Notes: generated by a model from the sequence alone, not told the origin. DNA of 64,000 nt from Streptomyces sp. NBC_00433 (GCA_036015235.1 CP107926.1:7005501-7069500); one strand, 5' to 3'; numbered from the stretch's first letter, positions 25,408-34,219 are shown. Translations and numbers: made by a program.

Positions 25408-26021
25408 ACGTGGCGACAGCAACAGCAGTAGAAACCGGGCACGCGCACCCGTCGGTCAACCGGCCGAACCTCACCAGCGTCGGAACCATCATCTGGCTGA
25501 GTTCCGAGCTGATGTTCTTCGCGGCCCTCTTCGCGATGTACTTCACCATTCGGTCGGTCACGGGTGCCGATTTCTGGAAGGAACACGCCCATGCGCTGAA
25601 CGTGCCGTTCTCCGCGACGAACACCACGATCCTGGTGCTCTCCTCCTTCACGTGCCAGATGGGCGTCTTCGCCGCTGAGCGCGGCGACGTGAAGAAGCTG
25701 CGCTCGTGGTTCATCGTGACGTTCGTGATGGGCGCGATCTTCATCGGCGGGCAGATCTTCGAGTACACGAGCCTGGTCAAGAAGGACGGGATCTCACTCA
25801 GCTCCGACCCGTACGGTTCGGTGTTCTACCTGACGACCGGCTTCCACGGACTGCATGTGACGGGTGGTCTGATCGCGTTCCTGCTGGTGCTCGGCCGTAC
25901 GTACGCGGCCAAGCGGTTCACCCACCAGCAGGCCACCGCTGCCATCGTCGTGTCCTACTACTGGCACTTCGTCGATGTCGTCTGGATCGGCCTCTTCGCC
26001 ACGATCTACCTGATCAAGTAG
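25401..26021 (+). CDS. ctaE: cytochrome c oxidase subunit III CtaE
   Basis: 206 residues with five hydrophobic helices in the actinobacterial five-helix form (SSELMFFAALFAMYFT, FKGFHGLHVTGG-like FHGLHVTGGLIAF, YYWHFVDVVWIGLF). Structural partner of CtaD in the aa3 oxidase. The ATG at 25401 has no ribosome site. An in-frame GTG at 25410 (VATATAVETG) lies 7 nt after CATAAT and would give a leaderless mRNA; this may be the true start. It leads the ctaE-qcrCAB run, the bcc-aa3 supercomplex genes. Confidence 0.93.
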   Translation: MSDVATATAVETGHAHPSVNRPNLTSVGTIIWLSSELMFFAALFAMYFTIRSVTGADFWKEHAHALNVPFSATNTTILVLSSFTCQMGVFAAERGDVKKLRSWFIVTFVMGAIFIGGQIFEYTSLVKKDGISLSSDPYGSVFYLTTGFHGLHVTGGLIAFLLVLGRTYAAKRFTHQQATAAIVVSYYWHFVDVVWIGLFATIYLIK

Positions 26022-26101
26022 TCGGTCGCGTACCGCAGCACGGTGCCGGACAGGCACAACCCGAAGCATCGACACAAGAGATCCTGACACCGGGGTAATC
26101 C

Positions 26102-26911
26102 GTGAAAAAGCTCTCCGCACGACGGCGCCACCCGCTGGCGGCGCTTGTCGTCCTACTCTTCGCGCTAGCGGCCATCGGGGGGCTCTACGCCGCACTCGCG
26201 CCGGCACCCAAGGCGCAGGCCGACGACTCCTCCCAGTCCCTTGAGATCACCGAGGGCAAGAAGCTGTTCTCCGTGGGCTGTGCCAGCTGCCACGGCGCGC
26301 ACGGCCAGGGGAGTTCGGACGGCCCCAGCCTGACCGGCGTCGGCTCGGCCGCGGTGGACTTCCAGGTCGGCACCGGCCGGATGCCCGCGCAGCAGCCCGG
26401 CCCGCAGATCCAGAAGAAGAAGACGCAGTACAGCCAGAAGGAGATCGACCAGCTGGCTGCGTTCATCGCCTCGCTCGGCCCCGGTCCCGTCACTCCGACG
26501 CAAGACCAGTACGACCCGGCCGGCGGCGACGTGGCGAAGGGCGGTGAGCTCTTCCGCACCAACTGCTCGCAGTGCCACAACTTCGTCGGCAAGGGCGGCG
26601 CGCTGACCGACGGGAAGTACGCGCCCACCCTCAAGGGCGTCGACCCCAAGCACCTCTACGAGGCCATGCAGACCGGCCCGCAGAACATGCCGTCGTTCCC
26701 CGACACCACGATGCCGTCGAAGAACAAGGCCGACATCATCGCGTACCTGCAGGCCGTCGACAGCGCCGACAGCAAGAACCCGGGCGGCTTCACGCTCGGC
26801 ACCCTCGGCCCGGTGCCTGAGGGGCTGTTCGCCTACATCTTCGGCCTCGGCGCGCTGATCGCCGTCGCCGCCTGGATCGCGGCCCGCACGACCAAGGCCA
26901 AGAAGTCATGA
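26102..26911 (+). CDS. qcrC: bcc complex di-heme cytochrome c subunit QcrC
   Basis: 269 residues. It has an N-terminal membrane anchor, two c-type heme motifs CASCH (Cys60/Cys63/His64) and CSQCH (Cys155/Cys158/His159), and a C-terminal membrane helix ending in a basic tail. The di-heme protein passes electrons from the Rieske centre directly to CuA of the oxidase, replacing a soluble cytochrome c. GTG at 26102. Its TGA overlaps the qcrA ATG. Confidence 0.95.
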   Translation: MKKLSARRRHPLAALVVLLFALAAIGGLYAALAPAPKAQADDSSQSLEITEGKKLFSVGCASCHGAHGQGSSDGPSLTGVGSAAVDFQVGTGRMPAQQPGPQIQKKKTQYSQKEIDQLAAFIASLGPGPVTPTQDQYDPAGGDVAKGGELFRTNCSQCHNFVGKGGALTDGKYAPTLKGVDPKHLYEAMQTGPQNMPSFPDTTMPSKNKADIIAYLQAVDSADSKNPGGFTLGTLGPVPEGLFAYIFGLGALIAVAAWIAARTTKAKKS

Positions 26912-27978
26912 GCGAAACCGGATCCCACAACGACATGGCAGAGCCAGAGGAAAACCTCCCGGCCACCCGCGGCGCGCACGGCGCCGAAGCGGCGGTCCCC
27001 GGCGACCCGTTCGCCAACCCCGGCCACCCGGAGCACGAATTCCGGCGTCAGGACATCGACGAGAAGGCCGCCAAGCACTCCGAGCGGGTCGTCGCGGGGC
27101 TGTTCACGCTGTCGATGCTGGGCACTCTCGCCTTCATCACCAGCTTCGTGATCTTCCCGGTCGACAAGTACATCTTCGTCTTCCCGATCGGCCACGTCAG
27201 CGCGCTGAACTTCTCGCTCGGCCTCTCGCTGGCCGTCGCGCTGATCGGCATCGGCGCCGGTGCCGTGCACTGGGCCCGCACGCTGATGTCCGACGAGGAG
27301 ATGCCGGACGAGCGGCACTCGGCGAGCGCCGACGACGAACTGCGCGCCAACATCGAGGCGCAGTGGAAGCAGGGCACCAAGGAGAGCGGGTTCGGCCGGC
27401 GCAAGCTGGTCCGCACCACGATGCTGGGCGCGCTCACCCTGGTCCCGCTGTCCGCGGTCGTGATCCTGCGCGACCTCGGCCCGCTGCCGGAGGACAAGCT
27501 CAGGCACACCGCCTGGGCCAAGGGCAAGGCGCTGATCAACCCGAACACCAACAAGCCGCTGCGCCCCGAGGACATCCCCGTCGGTTCGCTCACCTTCGCC
27601 CAGCCCGAGGGGCTGAACGAGGCGGACGAGGACTTCCAGAACCAGATCGCGAAGGCGGCCCTGATGGTCGTCCGGCTCAAGCCGGAGGACATCAAGGACA
27701 AGAAGGAACTCGACTGGTCCCACCAGGGAATTGTCGCCTTCTCCAAGATCTGCACCCACGTGGGCTGCCCGGTCAGCCTGTACGAGCAGCAGACGCACCA
27801 CGTACTCTGCCCTTGCCACCAGTCGACGTTCGACCTGTCGGACGGCGCCAGGGTGATCTTCGGTCCCGCGGGTCACCGGCTGCCGCAGCTTCGGATCAGC
27901 GTCAATGGTGAGGGCAACCTCGTTGCGATGAGCGACTTCGAGGTTCCCGTCGGTCCGGCCTTCTGGGAGCGCGGATGA
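26908..27978 (+). CDS. qcrA: bcc complex Rieske iron-sulfur subunit QcrA
   Basis: 356 residues. Three membrane helices (about 65-85, 97-121 and 170-187) precede the Rieske domain. The [2Fe-2S] ligands are CTHVGC (Cys282, His284, Cys287) and CPCH (Cys301, Cys303, His304). GRRKLVR just before helix 3 is a Tat-type twin arginine; QcrA of S. coelicolor is known to use both Sec and Tat for insertion. ATGA overlaps at both ends couple it to qcrC and qcrB. Confidence 0.95.
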   Translation: MSETGSHNDMAEPEENLPATRGAHGAEAAVPGDPFANPGHPEHEFRRQDIDEKAAKHSERVVAGLFTLSMLGTLAFITSFVIFPVDKYIFVFPIGHVSALNFSLGLSLAVALIGIGAGAVHWARTLMSDEEMPDERHSASADDELRANIEAQWKQGTKESGFGRRKLVRTTMLGALTLVPLSAVVILRDLGPLPEDKLRHTAWAKGKALINPNTNKPLRPEDIPVGSLTFAQPEGLNEADEDFQNQIAKAALMVVRLKPEDIKDKKELDWSHQGIVAFSKICTHVGCPVSLYEQQTHHVLCPCHQSTFDLSDGARVIFGPAGHRLPQLRISVNGEGNLVAMSDFEVPVGPAFWERG

Positions 27979-29615
27979 CTACATCGACAGAGACCTCGAC
28001 GAGCACTCGGCGAGGCCCCAAACACCCCGGACAGCGCGTCGCGGAGTGGACTGACGCCCGAGTCGGTCTGTACAAGCTCGGCAAGTCCAACCTGCGGAAG
28101 ATCTTCCCCGACCACTGGTCGTTCATGCTGGGTGAGATCTGCCTCTACAGCTTCACGATCCTCATCCTCACGGGTGTGTATCTGACGCTGTTCTTCCACC
28201 CCAGCATGAGCGAGACGGTCTACAACGGCCCCTACGCGCCACTGCAGGGCGTGCGGATGTCGGAGGCGTACGCCTCCACCATGCACATCAGCTTCGAGGT
28301 GCGCGGCGGTCTGCTGATCCGGCAGATCCACCACTGGTCCGCGCTGATCTTCATCGCCGGCATGATCGTGCACATGATGCGGGTGTTCTTCACCGGAGCC
28401 TTCCGCAAGCCGCGCGAGCTGAACTGGCTGTTCGGCTGGACGCTGCTCTTCATCGGCATGTTCGAGGGCTTCACCGGCTACTCGCTGCCCGACGACCTGC
28501 TGTCCGGCACCGGTGTCCGCTTCACCGAGGGCGCGGTGCTGTCCACGCCGATCGTCGGCACGTATCTGTCGATGTTCCTCTTCGGCGGCGAATTCCCGGG
28601 CCACAACTTCGTGCCGATCTTCTACTCGGCGCACATCCTGCTGCTGCCGGGCATCATGGCGGCGCTGCTGGTGGCCCACCTGATCCTGGTCTTCTACCAC
28701 AAGCACACCCAGTTCGCGGGTGCGGGCAAGACCGAGAAGAACGTCGTCGGCATGCCGTTCTTCCCGATCTACACCGCGAAGGCCGGCGGTTTCTTCTTCC
28801 TGGTCTTCGGTGTCATCGCGGCCATCGCGGCGATCGCCACCATCAACCCGATCTGGACCATGGGCCCCTACCGGCCGGACCAGGTGTCCACCGGCGCGCA
28901 GCCCGACTGGTACATGGGCTTCTCGGAAGGCCTGATCCGGGTGATGCCGGGCTGGGAGATCAGCGCCTGGGGCCACACGCTCGTACTCGGCGTGTTCGTC
29001 CCGTTGATAGTGTTCCCGACCGTCCTCGTCGCCATCGCGGTCTGGCCGTTCATCGAGTCGTGGGTGACCGGTGACACGGGCGAGCACCACCTGCTCGACC
29101 GGCCGCGCAACCGCCCGGTGCGCACCGGCTTCGGTGTCGCCTGGCTGACGCTGTACTTCACGCTGCTGATCGGTGGCGGCAACGACCTGTGGGCCACGCA
29201 CTTCCACCTGTCGATCGAGACGATCACCTGGTCGGTGCGCATCGGCTTCTTCGTGCTGCCGGCGCTGGCCTTCTTCGCCACCAAGCGCATCTGCCTCGGT
29301 CTGCAGCGCAGGGACCGCGACAAGGTGCTGCACGGCCGCGAGTCCGGCATCATCAAGCGGCTCCCGCACGGCGAGTTCATCGAGGTGCACGAGCCGCTGG
29401 GCCAGGAGGAGCTGCACGTCCTCACGGCCCACCCGCAGCCCCAGCCGCTCGACATCGGCCCCGAGGTCGACGAGAACGGCGTGGAGCGCAAGGTGAACGC
29501 GGTCACGAAGGTGCGGGCGAGGCTGTCCCGCAACTTCTACGGCGAGCACAGCCAGATCCCGAAGCCGACCGTCGAGGAGTACGACGAGATCACGAGCGGC
29601 CACGGTCACCACTGA
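27975..29615 (+). CDS. qcrB: bcc complex cytochrome b subunit QcrB
   Basis: 546 residues, longer than classical cytochrome b because of an actinobacterial C-terminal extension. Heme ligands on helix B are His119 and His133 (14 apart), and on helix D His220 and His235 (15 apart, the cytochrome b6-like spacing). The quinol-site motif is PDWY in place of PEWY, as usual in actinobacteria. It oxidises menaquinol. The last of the coupled qcr genes, followed by a strong terminator. Confidence 0.95.
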   Translation: MTTSTETSTSTRRGPKHPGQRVAEWTDARVGLYKLGKSNLRKIFPDHWSFMLGEICLYSFTILILTGVYLTLFFHPSMSETVYNGPYAPLQGVRMSEAYASTMHISFEVRGGLLIRQIHHWSALIFIAGMIVHMMRVFFTGAFRKPRELNWLFGWTLLFIGMFEGFTGYSLPDDLLSGTGVRFTEGAVLSTPIVGTYLSMFLFGGEFPGHNFVPIFYSAHILLLPGIMAALLVAHLILVFYHKHTQFAGAGKTEKNVVGMPFFPIYTAKAGGFFFLVFGVIAAIAAIATINPIWTMGPYRPDQVSTGAQPDWYMGFSEGLIRVMPGWEISAWGHTLVLGVFVPLIVFPTVLVAIAVWPFIESWVTGDTGEHHLLDRPRNRPVRTGFGVAWLTLYFTLLIGGGNDLWATHFHLSIETITWSVRIGFFVLPALAFFATKRICLGLQRRDRDKVLHGRESGIIKRLPHGEFIEVHEPLGQEELHVLTAHPQPQPLDIGPEVDENGVERKVNAVTKVRARLSRNFYGEHSQIPKPTVEEYDEITSGHGHH

Positions 29616-29642
29616 CCCGCTGCTCCGGCTACGACGATCCGC

Positions 29643-29696
29643 CCCCCGGGCCGGTCGGACATCCTGCGAAGGGTGACCGACCGGCCCGGGGGTTTT
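29643..29696 (+). terminator. intrinsic terminator after qcrB
   Basis: A perfect 16-bp stem, CCCCCGGGCCGGTCGG (29643-29658) with 29677-29692, an 18-nt loop and TTTT directly after. A textbook terminator closing the qcr operon. Confidence 0.93.
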
Positions 29697-29757
29697 CCGC
29701 CGCCCCGCGCCGCTAGGCTGAGCGGCAGGGACCCTTACACCACCAGGAGCGTGGACC

Positions 29758-30822
29758 ATGAGCGTTGTGAACCCGGCAGGTGACGAGACCGGGGCGCTGC
29801 GTACGTGGCCCGACGTCCTGTCGATGCTGATCGCGGGGCGGGACCTGGGGGTCGACGACACCGCGTGGGCGATGGACGCCATCATGCGGGGCTCCGCCAC
29901 CGACGTGCAGATCGCCGGGTTCGCGGTGGCCCTGCGGGCCAAGGGCGAGACGGTGGAGGAAGTCACCGGCATGGTGCGGTCGATGTACGCGCACGCCAAC
30001 ACCATCGACGTGCCCGGCGCGACCGTGGACATCGTCGGCACCGGCGGCGACCGGGCCAGGACCGTCAACATCTCCACCATGTCCGCGATAGTGGTCGCCG
30101 GCACCGGTGCGAAGGTCGTCAAGCACGGCAACCGGGCCGCGTCGTCCGCCAGCGGTGCCAGCGACGTGCTCGGACACCTCGGGGTGAACCTGGACCTGAC
30201 CCCCCAGCGGGTCGTGGAGGTCGCGGAAGAGGCCGGCATCACCTTCTGCTTCGCCGTCAGATTCCATCCGGCGCTGCGTCATGTGGCCACCGCTCGCGGT
30301 GAGTTGGGGGTGGCCACCACCTTCAACTTCCTCGGCCCGCTGACCAACCCGGCCCGGGTGCGCGCCCAGGCGACCGGGGTCGCGGACCTGCGGATGGCCC
30401 CGATCATGGCCGGCGTGCTGGCCGAACGCGGGTCGTCCGCACTGGTCTTCCGCGGCGACGACGGTCTGGACGAGCTGACCACGACCGCCACCTCGCAGGT
30501 GTGGGTGGTCGGCGACGGCAAGGTCGCCCAGCACTCCTTCGACCCGCGGGACATCGGCATCGACCTGGTGCCGGTCGAGGCGCTGCGGGGTGGCGACCCC
30601 GCCTACAACGCGGACGTGGCCCGCCGGCTGCTGGCCGGCGAGACCGGTCCGGTCAGGGACGCGGTGCTGCTCAACTCCGCCGCCGCGCTGGTGGCGCTGA
30701 ACCCCGGCGACGGCACCCTGGAGGACCAGCTGGCCGCCGGCACGGCCAGGGCCGCGGAATCCCTCGACTCCGGCGCCGCCGCGGCCGTGCTGGAGCGCTG
30801 GGCGGCCGCCACCAACGCCTGA
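29758..30822 (+). CDS. trpD: anthranilate phosphoribosyltransferase TrpD
   Basis: 354 residues. Second step of tryptophan synthesis: anthranilate plus PRPP gives phosphoribosylanthranilate. Family motifs include VDIVGTGGDRARTVNIST (PRPP loop), VVKHGNRAASSASGASD and the metal site VFRGDDGLDELT. ATG at 29758 with AGGAG upstream. It stands alone, far from trpEG (57.3 kb), and is closed by its own terminator. Confidence 0.95.
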   Translation: MSVVNPAGDETGALRTWPDVLSMLIAGRDLGVDDTAWAMDAIMRGSATDVQIAGFAVALRAKGETVEEVTGMVRSMYAHANTIDVPGATVDIVGTGGDRARTVNISTMSAIVVAGTGAKVVKHGNRAASSASGASDVLGHLGVNLDLTPQRVVEVAEEAGITFCFAVRFHPALRHVATARGELGVATTFNFLGPLTNPARVRAQATGVADLRMAPIMAGVLAERGSSALVFRGDDGLDELTTTATSQVWVVGDGKVAQHSFDPRDIGIDLVPVEALRGGDPAYNADVARRLLAGETGPVRDAVLLNSAAALVALNPGDGTLEDQLAAGTARAAESLDSGAAAAVLERWAAATNA

Positions 30823-30854
30823 CCGTCGCCTGACCTCTTCCACCGCGGGACCAG

Positions 30855-30883
30855 GGCGCCGTCCGTACCTCGGACGGCGCCTT
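30855..30883 (+). terminator. intrinsic terminator after trpD
   Basis: A perfect 11-bp stem GGCGCCGTCCG (30855-30865) with CGGACGGCGCC (30871-30881), a 5-nt loop, then TT. It separates trpD from the riboswitch transcript. Confidence 0.88.
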
Positions 30884-30909
30884 GCGCATACGGCGACCTG
30901 TGGCAGAAT
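30882..30909 (+). promoter_or_regulatory. candidate promoter of the riboswitch transcript
   Basis: TTGCGC (30882-30887), 16 nt, CAGAAT (30904-30909). The start of transcription would fall just before the aptamer at 30918. Confidence 0.45.
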
Positions 30910-30917
30910 CCGTTGCA

Positions 30918-31035
30918 GGTCACGAGTGACAGCGCAAAGGCCCCGGCTCGCTGTCCGGCAACCCTCCGTCCGAGGCGGGGTGCCCCGGGTGATGACCGGG
31001 CTGTGAGCAAGCAAGGCTCGCAGCAAGCCGGACTC
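30918..31035 (+). promoter_or_regulatory. SAM-IV riboswitch
   Basis: The aptamer runs from GGTCACGAGTGACAGCG through GGCCCCGGCTCGCTGTCC, GGCAACCCTCC, GGGGTGCCCCGGGTGATGACC and a last hairpin ending CCGGACTC. Order and core bases match the SAM-IV family of actinomycetes as I remember it from the M. tuberculosis example. It senses S-adenosylmethionine and lowers expression of sulfur genes. The helix end is only a few bases before GGGAG and an ATG at 31048, so translational control is likely. Confidence 0.9.
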
Positions 31036-31047
31036 GGGAGTTCTTTC

Positions 31048-31068
31048 ATGCGCAAGCGAATGCGATAG
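31048..31068 (+). CDS. six-codon ORF after the SAM-IV riboswitch (MRKRMR)
   Basis: ATG at 31048-31050, TAG at 31066-31068, preceded by GGGAG (31036-31040) at the ideal 7-nt spacing. It is the first translatable start after the aptamer, about 140 nt before the real enzyme gene. The peptide would be MRKRMR, strongly basic with arginine codons. It may be a leader peptide that the riboswitch controls directly, or a chance ORF. Conservation would decide. Confidence 0.45.
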   Translation: MRKRMR

Positions 31069-31206
31069 GGCCTCACGGCCCCGGTTCCGCCGTACCGCGG
31101 TGCCGCTGTGCACCGGTCCTCATTCCTCACTCCGCCGTTCGACCGCCCCGTCGCGCCCCCTGCCGGCGCACGGAGCTGTCGCCTGCCGTCGCGCCAGGAG
31201 CCCGCC

Positions 31207-32574
31207 ATGACCGTTTCCACCGCCACCATCCCTGTGACCTGCGACCTCTCCCCGCTGCCGGTGCTCGGCCGGGACGTGACCGTACCGCTGGTGACCGGTG
31301 GTGAAGTGACCTACGCCGCCCTCGACTACGCCGCCAGCGCGCCCGCGCTCCAGCGGGTGTGGGACGACGTGGCCGCGTACGCCCCCTACTACGGCAGCGT
31401 GCACCGCGGCGCCGGGTACCTGTCCCAGCTGTCCACCGACCTCTTCGAGCAGAGCCGGGCCACCGTCGCCGACTTCCTCGGCTGCCGCCCCGCCGACCAG
31501 GTGATCTTCACCCGCTCCACCACCGACTCGCTCAACCTGCTGGCCGCGGTCCTGCCGGCGGGGACGCAGGTCTTCGTCTTCGAGACCGAGCACCACGCGG
31601 CGCTGCTGCCGTGGCAGCGGGCGAAGGGCGCGCGGGTCACCTGTCTGGCCGCGCCGCACACCCCGGAACAGGCCGTCGCCGCGCTCGACGTGGCGCTGCA
31701 CGCGGCGCCCAAGGGCCCCAAGCTGGTGTGCGTCACCGGCGCCTCCAACGTGACCGGCGAGCTGTGGCCGGTACGCGAACTCGCCGCCGCCGCGCACCGG
31801 CACGGCGCCCGTATCGTGCTGGACGCCGCACAGCTCGTGCCGCACCGGAAGGTGGACGTCGCCGAACTCGACGTCGACTGGGTCGCCTTCTCCGGCCACA
31901 AGCTCTACGCGCCCTTCGGCGCCGGGGTGCTCGCCGGCCGCCCGGACTGGCTGCGCGAGGCCGAGCCCTACCTCGCGGGCGGCGGCGCCACCCGGACGGT
32001 GGTCCGGCGGGCCGACGGCCAGGTCGAGGCCGAGTGGCAGGAGTCGGCCGCCGCCAGGCACGAGGCCGGGTCGCCCAACGTCATCGGGGCCTACGCCGTC
32101 GCGTCGGCCTGCAAGGCGCTCACCGAGGCCGGTTTCGACCGGCTGGGCGAGCACGAGCGGCAGCTGCTCGGCCTGCTGCGGGACGGGCTCGCCGAGATCC
32201 CCGAGGTGCGGGTGCTCTCGCTCTTCGGCGACGACGCCGACCGGGTCGGGGTGCTGAGCTTCGTCGTGCAGGGCTGGAACAGCTCGCACCTGGCCGCGGC
32301 GCTGTCCGCGGAGCACGGCATCGGCGTACGCGACGGCCTGTTCTGCGCGCACCCGCTCGTCCGGCACCTGCTCGGCGGTGAGCCGGAGGACCCGGGAGCC
32401 TGCGGCTCCCCGGAGAACCTGTCCTTCAACGCGGTCCGCGTCAGCTTCGGCGTCGGCACCCCGCCCGAGCACGTGCTGCGCTTCACCGGCGCCCTGGCCA
32501 AGCTCGTCCGCGAGGGCGCCGCGTGGACCTACCGCACCGAGTCGGGCCGCTGCGTCCCCGCGCCCACCGCGTAG
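31207..32574 (+). CDS. class V PLP enzyme, type II (SufS-like) cysteine desulfurase family
   Basis: 455 residues. Fold-type I PLP enzyme with FSGHKLYAPFG (PLP lysine Lys232), IVLDAAQLVPH (PLP-binding Asp) and VRDGLFCAHPLVRHLL, where Cys380 aligns with the mobile active-site Cys of SufS-type desulfurases (RxGHHCA). It is therefore likely to mobilise sulfur from cysteine or a related compound. Placement behind a SAM-IV riboswitch supports a role in sulfur metabolism, with expression falling when SAM is high. ATG at 31207 with AGGAG about 7 nt upstream; the longer frame has no support. Confidence 0.85.
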   Translation: MTVSTATIPVTCDLSPLPVLGRDVTVPLVTGGEVTYAALDYAASAPALQRVWDDVAAYAPYYGSVHRGAGYLSQLSTDLFEQSRATVADFLGCRPADQVIFTRSTTDSLNLLAAVLPAGTQVFVFETEHHAALLPWQRAKGARVTCLAAPHTPEQAVAALDVALHAAPKGPKLVCVTGASNVTGELWPVRELAAAAHRHGARIVLDAAQLVPHRKVDVAELDVDWVAFSGHKLYAPFGAGVLAGRPDWLREAEPYLAGGGATRTVVRRADGQVEAEWQESAAARHEAGSPNVIGAYAVASACKALTEAGFDRLGEHERQLLGLLRDGLAEIPEVRVLSLFGDDADRVGVLSFVVQGWNSSHLAAALSAEHGIGVRDGLFCAHPLVRHLLGGEPEDPGACGSPENLSFNAVRVSFGVGTPPEHVLRFTGALAKLVREGAAWTYRTESGRCVPAPTA

Positions 32575-32608
32575 GCCCGGGGCCCTCAGGGTCTGGCGCC
32601 TCGGCGCC

Positions 32609-32890
32609 TCAGGAGTCGAGGCCGATCGCGAAGGCCGCCTCCAGGTCGTGCTGGGAGTACGTGCGGAAGGCCACGTGGGTGTCGGTCACCTCGACGCCGG
32701 GGATCTTGCTGATCCGGCCCGGAATGATGTCCGCCAGGTCGTCGTGCCGGGCCACCCGCACCACGGCGATCAGGTCGTACGTACCGGTCACCGAGTAGAC
32801 CTCGCTGACGTTCTCGAGCGCGGCGATCTCCTCGGCGATCTCGGGAATCCGATCCACAGTGGTCTTGATGAGCACGATCGCGGTGATCAC
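32609..32890 (-). CDS. stand-alone Lrp/AsnC ligand-binding (RAM) domain protein
   Basis: 93 residues. It is a single RAM/AsnC C-terminal domain (VRVARHDDLADIIPGRI, HVAFRTYSQHD) with no DNA-binding helix-turn-helix. Such proteins bind amino acids or pair with full Lrp regulators. The GTG at 32888-32890 overlaps the TGA of the upstream rhomboid gene (GTGA), so it is translationally coupled. Convergent with the desulfurase gene, 34 bp apart. Confidence 0.88.
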   Translation of the reverse strand: MITAIVLIKTTVDRIPEIAEEIAALENVSEVYSVTGTYDLIAVVRVARHDDLADIIPGRISKIPGVEVTDTHVAFRTYSQHDLEAAFAIGLDS

Positions 32891-33666
32891 GACTGAACGT
32901 CTCCTTGGGTCGTCCCGGCAACGACGCCCAGCTTAGACCTGGGGCGATAGCAGGCCCACGCCCAGCAGAAGCCGAAGGCGAAGCCGACCACGTGGGCCAG
33001 GTAGGCCACCCCGGGGCCGCCCGCCGCGGTCTGGGCGGCGAGCCACTGGAGCACGAACCAGAAGCCGAGCACCATCCAGGCGGGGAAGCGCAGCGGGACG
33101 AAGAACAGGAAGGGGAACAGGCTGGTCACCCGGGCCTTGGGGAAGAGGTAGAGATAGGCCCCCAGCGCCCCGGAGATCGCCCCCGACGCCCCGACCAGGC
33201 TCTGCGTGTCGTCGGCGTGCGCGAAGGCGAAGCCGTACGTGGCCAGGAAGCCCGCCGCCAGGTAGAAGAGCGCGAAGCGCACCCGGCCCATGCGGTTCTC
33301 GACGTTGTCGCCGAAGACGTAGAGGAAGAGCATGTTGCCGATCAGGTGCAGCCAGCTGCCGTGCAGGAACATCGACGTGAAGACGGACAGGAACGGCACC
33401 TTGCCGTAGGAGGCGGGCGCGGCGCATCCGGCGGGCAGGCCCAGGCCCGCGGGCGGCAGCCGGCCGTGGACCAGCTCGGCGGGGATCACCCCCCAGCGGT
33501 CGAAGTACATCGCCTGCTCGCAGGCCAGCCGCTGCCCGCCGCCGTAGACCGGGGTGAAGCCGGACAGCGGGCCGAGCAGGAAGACCGCGGTGCACACGGC
33601 GATCAGCCCGTAAGTGACGACCGGCGTACGGCGGACCGGGTTCTTGTCGTACACCGGGATGACCAT
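32887..33666 (-). CDS. rhomboid family intramembrane serine protease
   Basis: 259 residues with about six to seven membrane helices. Active-site features are complete: HLIGNMLF (His107, Asn111 oxyanion), GASGAISG (Ser161) and YLAHVVGFAFG (His225). A cysteine-bearing loop follows the first helix (LACEQAMYF). Rhomboids cut substrates within the membrane; the substrate here is unknown. ATG at 33664-33666, with CATGAT 6 nt before it, so possibly leaderless. Its stop is coupled to the RAM-domain gene. Confidence 0.9.
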   Translation of the reverse strand: MVIPVYDKNPVRRTPVVTYGLIAVCTAVFLLGPLSGFTPVYGGGQRLACEQAMYFDRWGVIPAELVHGRLPPAGLGLPAGCAAPASYGKVPFLSVFTSMFLHGSWLHLIGNMLFLYVFGDNVENRMGRVRFALFYLAAGFLATYGFAFAHADDTQSLVGASGAISGALGAYLYLFPKARVTSLFPFLFFVPLRFPAWMVLGFWFVLQWLAAQTAAGGPGVAYLAHVVGFAFGFCWAWACYRPRSKLGVVAGTTQGDVQS

Positions 33667-33793
33667 GGACCGATCATGACGCAGCGGTCGTAACGGACAT
33701 AGGCCGCCTCGCCGCAGCGCGGCGCACCTCCGAGGCCTTAGGGTGACCGGGACGCACGCTCCCACGGAGGATCCAGAGGAAGAGGTACCCGCG

Positions 33794-34126
33794 ATGCCGG
33801 TTCCGCTGCCGACCGCGACGACGCGCTGGCGCTGCACTCTGTGCGGGAATCTGACCCGTTTCGACGTGACCCGCTCGTCGCGGGTCGTCGAGTACGTGCA
33901 CCTGGACCTGGGCGGTGAGCCGTCGGTCGAGGAGACCGAGGTGCTGGCCGAGACCGTGGAGTCGGTGCGCTGCCGCTGGTGCAACGCGGTGGACCGGATC
34001 GAGCTGGTGGACCGCCCCGGGGCGGGCGCCGGCGGTGACGGTTCCGGCGGCGGTTCCGGCGGCGGTTCCGGCGGCGGGAACAGCAGTGCGGAAAGCGCCG
34101 CCGGGAGCGGTTCCGCGTCGGGCTGA
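33794..34126 (+). CDS. zinc-ribbon-like conserved hypothetical protein
   Basis: 110 residues. Two CxxC pairs, RWRCTLCGNLT and VRCRWCNAVD, about 50 residues apart, suggest a zinc ribbon. The last ~35 residues are a disordered Gly/Ser linker. I start at ATG 33794 (MPVPLPTATTRWRC), which has AGGAAGAGG upstream; the longer frame adds a low-complexity stretch. It lies 93 bp before the NYN-domain gene on the same strand and may act with it, for instance on RNA; that is a guess. Confidence 0.75.
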   Translation: MPVPLPTATTRWRCTLCGNLTRFDVTRSSRVVEYVHLDLGGEPSVEETEVLAETVESVRCRWCNAVDRIELVDRPGAGAGGDGSGGGSGGGSGGGNSSAESAAGSGSASG

Positions 34127-34219
34127 GCGCCGGGCGGGGACAATGGAAGCAGCAGGGCGGCGGGCCGGAGGGATCGAAGGGGGCCGGGAGGACGCCGAGG
34201 AACCGGACGGGAGTGACTG

